From IMG/VR virus record IMGVR_UViG_3300037010_004509, positions 1 to 22,357 of that record: DNA of 22,357 bases. One strand, 5' to 3'. Below, in pieces: positions 1 through 7,300 of this stretch. Numbering within the stretch: the stretch's first letter is position 1; each line of letters begins with the position of its first letter. The notes under the pieces were generated by a model. It was not told the DNA's origin. It saw only the letters and a list, made by a program, of their open reading frames with translations, and searched no databases. Made by a program: the position numbers and the translations under genes. This DNA comes from a virus.

Positions 1-1788
1 ATGCGGGGGTACGGGGTGAGTCCATCGGTCTATAGCTACTTGAGGTTTTCGGACCCCCGCCAGAGTGCTGGGCACAGCGCGGAACGGCAGTTGCAGTACG
101 CCGCGCGCTGGGCGGCTGAACGCGGCATGCAGCTCGACGCGGCGCTATCGATGCGGGACGAGGGATTGTCGGCCTACCACCAGCAGCACATCAAGTCTGG
201 GGCGTTGGGGCTGTTCCTGGCAGCGGTCGGCGAGGGCCGCATTGTGCCCGGCTCGGTGCTGATCGTCGAAGGACTGGACCGCTTGAGCCGCGCCGAGCCC
301 ATCCAGGCGCAGGCGCAGCTGGCACAGATCATCAACGCCGGCATCACCGTGGTGACGGCGAGCGACGGCAAGGAGTACACCCGCGAGGGGCTCAAGGCGA
401 CGCCGATGGACCTGGTCTACAGCCTGCTCGTGATGATCCGCGCACACGAAGAATCGGACACCAAGAGCAAGCGCGTCACGGCGGCGATCATCCGGCAGTG
501 CGAACAGTGGATTGCTGGTGCCTGGCGCGGGGTGATTCGCAACGGCAAAGACCCCGCGTGGCTGCGCTGGGACGGTACCGCCTGGATCGTGGACGAGGCG
601 CGTGCCGAGGCCGTTCGGGCCGCGCTCGACCTGTTCCGGGCCGGCCACGGCGCCGGGCGGATCGTGCAGCGGCTGGCCGCCGCAGGCTTGTCCACCACTG
701 GCCGCACGATGACGGCCAGCCACATCTACAAGCTGGTCCGCGCGCGCTGGCTGCGCGGCGAGAAAGAGATCGAGGTCGGCGGCGAGACCTACCGGCTGCC
801 AGGGTATTACCCGGCACTGCTCACGCCGGCCGAGTGGGATGAGCTGCAGCTGCTCGCCGACGATCGCGGCCGTCGGCGCGTGAAGGGCACGCTGCCGCAC
901 ATCATCACCGGCATCGGCATTGCACGCTGCGGCTACTGCGGACAGGCCATGGTCGGGCAGAACCTCGAAACCAAGCCGCGCCTGCCAGACGGCCGCATCC
1001 GCGACAGCTACCGGCGCCTGCTGTGCTGTGGCAAGGCGATCGGACAGCCGTGCACGGTGTCGGGCTCATGCTCGGTCGCGCCCATTGAGCATGCGTTGCT
1101 GACCTACTGCTCAGATCAGATGCGGCTCGACGCGCTGCGCGGCGACGCTGACCGCAGCGCCGCACCACGCGCACAGATCGCGCAGACGCGCCAACGCATT
1201 GCCGACCTGCAACGTCAGCTTGAGCGCATCACCACTGCGCTGGCCAGCGACGACGATGCGCCGCCGCTGGCGTTCCTGCGCCGAGCCCGCGACCTGGAAC
1301 GGGAGATCGCGGCCGAGCAGGTCCAACTGGAGACAGCCGAGCGCGAACTCGCTGGCGCGACCGGCCAGGCCCTGACGCACGACCAGGCGCAGCGCTGGGC
1401 GGCCCTGCGCGAGGCCGTCGCCGCCCAGGACTACGATGCCCGAGTGCAAGTGCGGCAGATGATCGCCCAGACGTTCGCAGCGATCATCGTCTATCACGCC
1501 GGGCGCGATGCCCAGCACCGGGGGCCAATCGACCTGGTGCTGCAAGCCAAGGGCGGCGCGCCGCGCTGGCTGCGCATCGACCGCATCACTGGCGAGATGC
1601 TCACGGGGATCGATCTGCACCGGCAAGCTGATGTGCAACCATCAGCTGCGGGCGCGGGATCCGCACCGGTAGGCGCCACGGGTCTGACGGCCGCCGATCT
1701 GGCGGATGCACCCGGCGCGGCGAGCGCACGGGCTGCTGAGTCGAGCAGCTCACCAACCACTGCGCGGCCACCTGTGACACCAGCGTGA
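1..1788 (+). CDS. Large serine recombinase (phage integrase)
   Basis: Site-specific DNA recombinase of the serine integrase/resolvase family, expected to integrate and excise the prophage through a covalent phosphoserine-DNA link. The N-terminal catalytic domain (about residues 8-160) has YLRFS with nucleophile Ser17 and Arg15, followed by the EGLDRLSR motif with Arg94 and Arg97. A recombinase DNA-binding domain follows (about 170-290). A zinc ribbon has Cys310, Cys313, Cys342/343 and Cys351. A coiled coil lies at about 390-455, and the tail is low-complexity and Ala/Ser rich. At 595 aa it falls within the range for large serine integrases. The window opens exactly on this ATG, so the start is not secure: GTG at 16 lies nearer the YSYLRFS motif, and upstream starts cannot be seen. 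It runs convergently towards the late operon, with only 33 bases between the stop codons. The family call is firm; the integrase role is inferred from context. Confidence 0.93.
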   Translation: MRGYGVSPSVYSYLRFSDPRQSAGHSAERQLQYAARWAAERGMQLDAALSMRDEGLSAYHQQHIKSGALGLFLAAVGEGRIVPGSVLIVEGLDRLSRAEPIQAQAQLAQIINAGITVVTASDGKEYTREGLKATPMDLVYSLLVMIRAHEESDTKSKRVTAAIIRQCEQWIAGAWRGVIRNGKDPAWLRWDGTAWIVDEARAEAVRAALDLFRAGHGAGRIVQRLAAAGLSTTGRTMTASHIYKLVRARWLRGEKEIEVGGETYRLPGYYPALLTPAEWDELQLLADDRGRRRVKGTLPHIITGIGIARCGYCGQAMVGQNLETKPRLPDGRIRDSYRRLLCCGKAIGQPCTVSGSCSVAPIEHALLTYCSDQMRLDALRGDADRSAAPRAQIAQTRQRIADLQRQLERITTALASDDDAPPLAFLRRARDLEREIAAEQVQLETAERELAGATGQALTHDQAQRWAALREAVAAQDYDARVQVRQMIAQTFAAIIVYHAGRDAQHRGPIDLVLQAKGGAPRWLRIDRITGEMLTGIDLHRQADVQPSAAGAGSAPVGATGLTAADLADAPGAASARAAESSSSPTTARPPVTPA

Positions 1789-1821
1789 CCAGCACCGCCA
1801 GCGCGATTTCGCGGCGCCGCA
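1789..1821. other. Convergent junction between recombinase and late operon
   Basis: A 33-base gap separates the two convergent stop codons. It contains a small GC-rich palindrome (CGCG ATTT CGCG, about 1803-1814) but no T-run on either strand, so a classical intrinsic terminator is not supported. No attachment-site repeat can be recognised here. Confidence 0.4.
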
Positions 1822-2109
1822 TCACGGATCGGCGCGTTCGGTCAGGGTCGGCACGTCGCTGATCACGGTGTCGGCCCACGGCAGTTCGGCCGGCTTCTTT
1901 GGCCGGCGCGCCGCCCGGCCGCGCTTCGCGGCGCGCTGGTCATCGATGGCCATGCCCATGACGTTGACGGCCTCGGCCGGCAGTGTCATCACGACCTGGC
2001 CGCCGCGCAGGATGGCTGCGTCCCCAGTGCGCACGCCGATGGCAACGTCTACCGGATCCGGTTCGCGCCGCTTCGCCGGGCCGAACCATGACTTGAGCAT
2101 CTCGATCAT
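1822..2109 (-). CDS. Hypothetical 95-aa basic phage protein
   Basis: Last gene of the minus-strand late operon. I do not recognise the family. The protein has an N-terminal amphipathic stretch (MIEMLKSWFG), a central segment around residues 22-55 that could form small beta strands (RTGDAAILRG and following), a very basic Arg/Lys patch at about 58-72, and an acidic C-terminus. No signal peptide or convincing membrane helix is visible. Its ATG overlaps the stop of the preceding gene as ATGA, which supports both the start and coupled translation. Upstream there is only a weak GGAAA. Its position after holin-like genes might suggest a lysis or accessory role, but nothing in the protein itself supports that. 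Confidence 0.7.
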   Translation of the reverse strand: MIEMLKSWFGPAKRREPDPVDVAIGVRTGDAAILRGGQVVMTLPAEAVNVMGMAIDDQRAAKRGRAARRPKKPAELPWADTVISDVPTLTERADP

Positions 2110-2297
2110 CTTGTTTCCAGGCTGTCTTCAGCGCGATCTTCGCCATCCAGGCCGTCAAAGTAGCCGCGCATGTAGGCAGCGGTGATGTCGTCGGGCTTGC
2201 GCAAGGCGGCATTCCGGCGCACGTAGGCCCAGAGCGCCCAGGCGGCCGCGCCAACAGCGGCCGACAGCAAGTTCGTGAGGACATCTGCAGCAGTCAC
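2106..2297 (-). CDS. Small single-pass membrane protein, GTG start
   Basis: A 63-aa protein starting at GTG 2297. The start is supported by a strong Shine-Dalgarno (GGAGG, 7 bases upstream) and by a GTGA overlap with the stop of the preceding membrane protein. Residues 5-27 form one hydrophobic helix (ending AAAWALWAYV) followed by a positively charged RRNAALRK, as expected for an N-out/C-in or tail-anchored topology. The C-terminus is acidic (DGLDGEDRAEDSLE). It belongs to a run of small membrane proteins next to the holin-like gene, so a lysis-accessory role (antiholin or lysis regulator) is possible but unproven. A longer reading of this frame, upstream to 2606, overlaps the better-supported membrane gene and is not used. 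Confidence 0.7.
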   Translation of the reverse strand: MTAADVLTNLLSAAVGAAAWALWAYVRRNAALRKPDDITAAYMRGYFDGLDGEDRAEDSLETR

Positions 2298-2635
2298 GTC
2301 TTGCCCTCCGCAGCACCATCCAGCGGCGTCCACCCCGACATGACGCGGGCGGCATCGCGTGCCTGCGGCTGGCGGTAGATCCGCCAGGCCAGGCCGATCA
2401 CGGTCGCGAGCAAGCCAGCGCAGCAGATCGCCATGGCGCGCAGCAGCGCATCGACACCAGGTAAGGGCTCCAGCAGCGGGATCTGCACGGCCAGGCTGAA
2501 CAGCCCCAGCGCAAGCATGATCAGGCCGCACTTGATGATGAGCCCCTCGTGGATGTGCGGCGTCACCACGATCCAGGCCACTGCGCACATCAGCACGACC
2601 ACGCACAGCGTGACGAAGGCGACAACGTAATCCAT
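2294..2635 (-). CDS. Three-helix membrane protein, holin-like or lysis accessory
   Basis: A 113-aa integral membrane protein with three hydrophobic segments at about residues 4-26, 32-53 and 65-88, and a polar C-terminal tail. ATG 2635 is chosen because AAGGGGAG sits 6 bases upstream and the ATG follows the previous stop by two bases (TGACCATG). A TTG two codons earlier (2641) would lack a spaced Shine-Dalgarno. It lies directly after the holin-like gene. Two adjacent membrane proteins of this size at the end of a tail operon often form a holin/antiholin pair, but no family-specific motif is recognised here. The identity remains open. Confidence 0.7.
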   Translation of the reverse strand: MDYVVAFVTLCVVVLMCAVAWIVVTPHIHEGLIIKCGLIMLALGLFSLAVQIPLLEPLPGVDALLRAMAICCAGLLATVIGLAWRIYRQPQARDAARVMSGWTPLDGAAEGKT

Positions 2636-2637
2636 GG

Positions 2638-2952
2638 TCAACTCCCCTTGCGCAGCCAGCCGCCGAGGATCTCGGCCAGCTTGATTTCCCGCACGACCTG
2701 CACCACCGAGCCGGCCAGCGAGATACCCAGGAACCCCAGCATGAATGCCAGGCCCATCTTGGCGTTGTCGCCGTGCAGATTCAGCGCATCGGCCGCGCTC
2801 GGGCCGACGTAGCTGGCAATGGCCGTGCCCGAGGCCACATTGACCGCACGCTCTGCCCAGGTGAGCCCGGGTGCGAATCGCAGGCTGATCAGCGCACCCA
2901 CCAGGCCTGCACCGGGGGCACTGCGGGCCAGCGTCTGTAGATCGATGTCCAT
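2638..2952 (-). CDS. Putative phage holin (3-TM type)
   Basis: A 104-aa protein. The opening MDIDLQTLARSAPGAG, followed by SLRFAPGLTWAERAVN, resembles a group of roughly 100-aa proteobacterial phage proteins annotated as putative three-helix holins. Hydrophobic stretches lie at about residues 13-25, 36-52 and 66-88, with a charged C-terminus (REIKLAEILGGWLRKGS). Holins open the inner membrane at the end of the lytic cycle so that the endolysin or spanins can act. The ATG at 2952 is one base past the previous stop (TGAGATG). The reading frame is open further upstream to 3150, but that extension overlaps the preceding gene and looks non-coding. The holin call is inferred from size, topology and position, since no endolysin is seen nearby. 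Confidence 0.68.
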   Translation of the reverse strand: MDIDLQTLARSAPGAGLVGALISLRFAPGLTWAERAVNVASGTAIASYVGPSAADALNLHGDNAKMGLAFMLGFLGISLAGSVVQVVREIKLAEILGGWLRKGS

Positions 2953-2953
2953 C

Positions 2954-3289
2954 TCACACCGCCACAGCACCAGCCCAGCGCGAGGCTTGTGCCGTGCTAC
3001 CAGAGACAACGATTTCAGGGCCAGCCTGGTCGGATGGCCCGGCAGGCACAGCACTGAGCTGCATGTAGGCCCATGCGAGCGCGTTCGCGCTGTCGGGCGG
3101 GGCGCCGTTGACCTGCACCTGATCGATGGACAGGTGCGTGCGCCCGGCACGCCGTGTGGCCTCGCTCACATAACCCCGCACGATGACGACGCAGATCTGT
3201 GAAATCAAATCAATCGTCAGCGCGGTGATGCGGTGGTAATTGATGGCGGCACCAGTTGCCGGGTCTTCGATTGCGATTTTCAGGGCCAT
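2954..3289 (-). CDS. Small conserved-type phage protein downstream of the tail tip genes
   Basis: A 111-aa soluble protein beginning MALKIAIEDPATGAAINYH, a pattern I associate with small uncharacterised phage proteins encoded just after tail tip or fibre genes. The predicted content is mostly beta: alternating hydrophobic strands at about residues 21-42 and 50-60. The Shine-Dalgarno AAGGAA lies 6 bases before the ATG. The C-terminus is Ala/Ser/Gly rich. It sits between the lipoprotein gene (19-base gap) and the holin-like gene. It may be a minor tail or tail-assembly component; the sequence does not show a specific function. Confidence 0.7.
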   Translation of the reverse strand: MALKIAIEDPATGAAINYHRITALTIDLISQICVVIVRGYVSEATRRAGRTHLSIDQVQVNGAPPDSANALAWAYMQLSAVPAGPSDQAGPEIVVSGSTAQASRWAGAVAV

Positions 3290-3308
3290 AATTTTTCCTT
3301 CGGTGGCT

Positions 3309-4076
3309 TCAGAGATTGGTCACATCGACCAGAAACAGTTTTCCGCCCATGGGCTGTAAATAACCATCTGGAATTGCAGACGGCGGTATTTGCTTGAACA
3401 CGATCGACTGCGTGACCGCGCCGACATTACTTGTCTTGACGCCATCTCCAAGCATCCAATCCGGCTGTCCGCCATAGGTCGCGTACACCCGTGCAAATGA
3501 CAAGCACGCCGCATAGTCACCGGCCGGGGCGGTGATCGACCCAGGCGGCGGCGGGTAAACGCCTTGTTGTGCGTTCGGGAGGTCGGTGATGCCGACGATG
3601 CGCATGGGCGGGTTCGTCGAGTCGAACGTCAGCACGCCCGCGCTGGTGTAGACCTGCAGCCCTGCGCCAGACGACCCGGCCGGCGGTGCGCGCATCTTGT
3701 CGAACACGTACCAGTCGATGGTCCCCGCCGCGCTGGCGAGCCGGTACGTGACCGTGCTGCCAGATCGCGTGGCGCCGACCAGCATCACGGCCATGTTCGG
3801 CGACTTGATGCACAGCAGCGGCGTGTCCACGTCGGTCACGACCAGGTCGGACAGACCGGTCAATGCCGCCTGCCCTCGATGTCGCAAACCCATGTTCGTA
3901 TAGTTTTCGTCGATCTGGATTACTCCGTGATCTCCAATGACCTGGAAGCCAGCCGGCATATTCACGTACTCGTTTGATTTTTCCAATTGCGGATTATCCA
4001 CATATTCAGAACCGCCGCCACCACACCCGCTAATAAATACCAAACAGAATAAAGCCAGGAACATTGCCAGACGCAT
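3309..4076 (-). CDS. Phage-encoded lipoprotein with tail-tip-accessory-like body
   Basis: A 255-aa protein with a type II signal peptide: basic start MRLAM, a hydrophobic core through residue 15, and lipobox ISGC with lipidated Cys18. It is followed by a GGGGS linker, and the +2 residue is Gly, which by the Lol rule favours the outer membrane. From Met40 (MPAGFQVIGDHGVIQID) the body resembles small proteins encoded just after J-like genes, where translation would normally begin. A second AGLQVY motif at residue 138 suggests an internal duplication. The start is supported by GGAG, 8 bases upstream of ATG 4076. The gene overlaps the preceding one by 47 bases in another frame. GC over 3901-4080 is about 46%, against about 68% at 3661-3720 in the same gene. 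Possible roles include lysogenic conversion or superinfection exclusion, or a virion-associated lipoprotein. The signal peptide is clear; the function is inferred. Confidence 0.85.
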   Translation of the reverse strand: MRLAMFLALFCLVFISGCGGGGSEYVDNPQLEKSNEYVNMPAGFQVIGDHGVIQIDENYTNMGLRHRGQAALTGLSDLVVTDVDTPLLCIKSPNMAVMLVGATRSGSTVTYRLASAAGTIDWYVFDKMRAPPAGSSGAGLQVYTSAGVLTFDSTNPPMRIVGITDLPNAQQGVYPPPPGSITAPAGDYAACLSFARVYATYGGQPDWMLGDGVKTSNVGAVTQSIVFKQIPPSAIPDGYLQPMGGKLFLVDVTNL

Positions 4077-4311
4077 TTGAGTAACTCCAAGAGAGGGTGT
4101 TGCCAGAGATTGAGATTGCAGGCCACCGGTTACCGGATGACGAGTAATCGGGGAAGAAAGCGAAATACGGCTGATTGCCGGGAAGGCCGTCGTGCGTTGT
4201 GGACCCGGACTGCGCACCCGTGTCCACAACGCCGAGCACGCGGGCGAGCCGATCGGTTGCGGCGAACGTCAGGCGCCCCTGCGCGTCGAAGCACTGCAGC
4301 CCGGCAGCCAT
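4030..4311 (-). CDS. Small tail tip accessory protein
   Basis: A 93-aa protein beginning MAAGLQCFDAQGRLTF and ending in a beta-rich segment (SISGNTLSWSYS ... ILFGIY). Small proteins with this kind of opening and close are common directly after J-like tip genes in siphoviruses, but their role is unknown. ATG 4311 overlaps the tip protein stop (TGATG), with GGGGA 7 bases upstream; the in-frame GTG at 4314 is an alternative. Its first 29 residues match residues 138-166 of the following lipoprotein at 12 positions by my hand alignment, so the two genes appear paralogous. It may fold as a small beta-sandwich on the tail tip. Confidence 0.78.
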   Translation of the reverse strand: MAAGLQCFDAQGRLTFAATDRLARVLGVVDTGAQSGSTTHDGLPGNQPYFAFFPDYSSSGNRWPAISISGNTLSWSYSNASGNVPGFILFGIY

Positions 4312-7300
4312 CACCAGATCCCCAGGCGGACACGCATCACACCGTTGCTGTCGTAGACCCGCATCTGCTGGTTGTCCAGCTCGGTGCGCTGGCCAGACGC
4401 CGCGCTGCGGATCGTGGTCGTGCCATCAGCGGCCACGATGAAGCGGTTGTTGATGTTGAGCGAGCCGGCCGTGATGGCGCCGAGGTTGGCCGAGATGGCC
4501 GAGAGCTGCGTCACACTGATCTTGTCCGCAGTGAGCGTGCCGGTCTTGATGACCCCGCCACTGATCTGCGTGCCAAGGCCGGTCGGTACCCAGGGTGACG
4601 GCGCGGACTGCGCTGCCGACAGTGCAGGCGCGCCCATCGGGCACACCACAAACATCCAGGAATCAGCCTGCCCCGCCAGCGTCGCAAGCTTGCGGTATGT
4701 GAGCTGTGCCGTGACCGCACCAGCCGGCGCCGCAGCGACAGCGAACAGCCGCTTGTACCCGCTGAGCGCCTGACCACCGCCGGCCTCAGCGGCATTGGTG
4801 GGCAGCGCTGTAAAGGTGATTACGGCCCCAGCCACATCGCGCCAAGTCACGTAGCCGGTGACGCTGCAGCGCAGCGCGCCCGAGTAAAAGCTGAACTCGT
4901 ACGGCTGGCCGCCCACCACCGGCCATGTCGGCCCGGCCATGTCGGCATATGCGGTGCCATTGCCCGCCCCATCAACACCGGTTTGCCGCAGCGACAGCGT
5001 GTTGACGCCGGTCAGCTGCCAGGCGGTGCCTGCCAAATTCAGGCCGGATGTCAACACTCCGACCGGAATGACGGCGGCCGTTGAGAATGTGTGCCCGTCG
5101 GCTTGCAGCACCCCGCCGGCATCCAGGTAAGTCGCAGCGAAAGCACTGTTCGGGATCAAATTGCCGCCCGGCAGGCCCGAGCTGATATGTGCTGCCGTCA
5201 CGGCGCCAGCGGCGATCTTGTCGGTCGTGATGGCCCCAGCGCTGATCTTGTCAGCTGTGACGGCATTGGCGGTGATCTTGTCGGCTGTGACAGCACCCGC
5301 CAAAATCTTGCTGGAGATGATCGAGCCATCGACGATCAGATCAGACCCATATTTATCACGCGCACGCAAGCGGGTGAACCATATTTTGCCTGCTGTCATC
5401 GCCGGGACATAAATGTAGAGCCAGCACCGAATAGCTCCAGCAGGCGCTACGAATGACCCTGACAACTCACTCCATGACGTCCCAACCAATGCCGACAAGT
5501 TAATAACCATGATTTGGTTATTAACTGTGCCATCCGATTTCAGGTAAAAGGCAATCAGTTGTGATGTCGTTGTATTTGCAAAATCAGACGATTTAACGGC
5601 CCAAATCTTGACATCGTATTCCGTCCCTGCGCGAAGCTCAAACCCGTCGGCATTGGCTCCTACATCACTGTAGGCTTTTGCTGCCGCAAATACAGCCACG
5701 CTGCTACTACCACCACCCCAAGCAATTTGACATACATTTGTAGATGGCGCACCAGCCGGCACGCCGGCTGTTGATGCTGCAACGACGGACATCCACGTTG
5801 CGCCGGCAAATGGCCGCCAGTTCTTCAGGTCACCGCTCGCAAAATCCCCATTCGCAACAAGGTTTGTGCCGGTCACGAGCATCTTGTCGGTCGTGATAGC
5901 CCCGGCCGCAACTTCGGTTGCACTGATGGCTCCAGCAGCAATCTTGCCTGCGACGATCGAATTTGCCGCTAATTCCGAAGCCGTGATCGAACCAGCAGCA
6001 ATCTTGCCGGCTGTGATCGCACCAGCAGAAATTTCAGTAGCAGTAACAGCACCTGCCGCGATCTTGCCTGCTGTAACCGCCCCAGCCGACAACTCGTTTG
6101 CCGTCACTGCCCCGGCGGATAGTTTGGAAGTGGTAATGGATCCTGCAGCAATTTCGTTTGCACTGACAGCATTGGCGGCAATCTTTCCAGCAACCACCGC
6201 ACCTGCCGACAGTTTCGGGGTTGTGATGGCGTTATCGGATATCTCGGTCCCAGTGATGGTCCCAGGTAAGATTTCGTCAGGCTTCGGCGCATAAGCGGTA
6301 ATCATGTCGCCCTGTTCGACCTGGACGGCATCGACACGCAGCTGGGTGCCTGCGGCCGGCGTACCGGCCAGACCGATGGTCGGGCTGATGAAGCTGTTTG
6401 CGCTGGGTGTCACGGTGATCGACAGGCGCTGCCAGCTGTCCGAGGCGGCCACTACGATCGACTGGGCAAACGTGCCCATCTCGGCGCCACCGGTCGCTAC
6501 AGCGAACGTCTTGCAGCCAAGCAGCAGCGTCTGGCCCACATCAGCCTTAGCCCAGGCGCTGATGACGTATGTCGAGCCAGCGGTGATCGGTGGCCGGTTG
6601 CCCTGCAGGCTGATGCATGGGTTAGCAATGCTGCCGATAGCCAGTACGCGCTGCGATCTGGCGCCGTGCTTTGAGTCAGTGTCGATCGTCGGCGTACCGA
6701 ACCCGAGATAGTTGCCCCAGTTGTCCGCCCAGCCGTCGGTGTTTGAATCGACCTCAAACGAGCTGTTGGGGATCAGGTTGCCCCCCCCGATACTCACCGC
6801 CAGCTGAGAGGCCGTCAGCGTGCCCGTAACCTTTGCGGCGGCCACAGCAGCAATCTGCACATCGGTGAGCTGCCCGGTCAAATCTCCTGCTGGCACGCTG
6901 GATACATAGGCAGTGCCGCTCCAGCGATACAGCTTGCCATGCCAGACCAGCGCTTCAGTGGTCTTGGTGGTCGGCAGGCTTGGCGCCGTGCTGATGCTGA
7001 CTGGCTCAAGACCAGCGGCAAACTTGGCTGTGGTCACCGCACCGTCGGCCAGCATCGTTGCGATCACCGACCCGACGTCCGGCACCATGCCGGCCACCGT
7101 GAACGTCAGCTCGCTGCTGTAGGCCAGGGCGTCCTTGCCGAAGGCGTCATAGCCGGCCGCCTTGAGGTAGTACGTCGTGCCAGCAGCCAGCGCGGTACCG
7201 TTGGCGAGCTTGTTGATGGTGGTGAAGACGTCAGGCCCGTCATAGACCAGGTTGGCCGCCGTGGTGGCTACCGGCAAGGTCGTGGACACCCAGACCTGGA

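Noticed and set aside
1801-1821. GC-rich palindrome as a bidirectional terminator
   Set aside because: Only 4-5 base pairs of stem with a tiny loop and no U-run on either strand.
2953-3150. N-terminal extension of the holin-like frame by 66 codons
   Set aside because: It overlaps the 111-aa gene and is Arg/Ser/Thr/Pro-rich shadow sequence; ATG 2952 gives the family-like start.
4077-4229. N-terminal extension of the lipoprotein frame by 51 codons
   Set aside because: It would bury the signal peptide inside the protein, and ATG 4076 has its own GGAG.
4030-5306. Diversity-generating retroelement acting on the tip or the small gene after it
   Set aside because: No reverse transcriptase, no template repeat and no adenine-biased variable repeat pair seen in the window.
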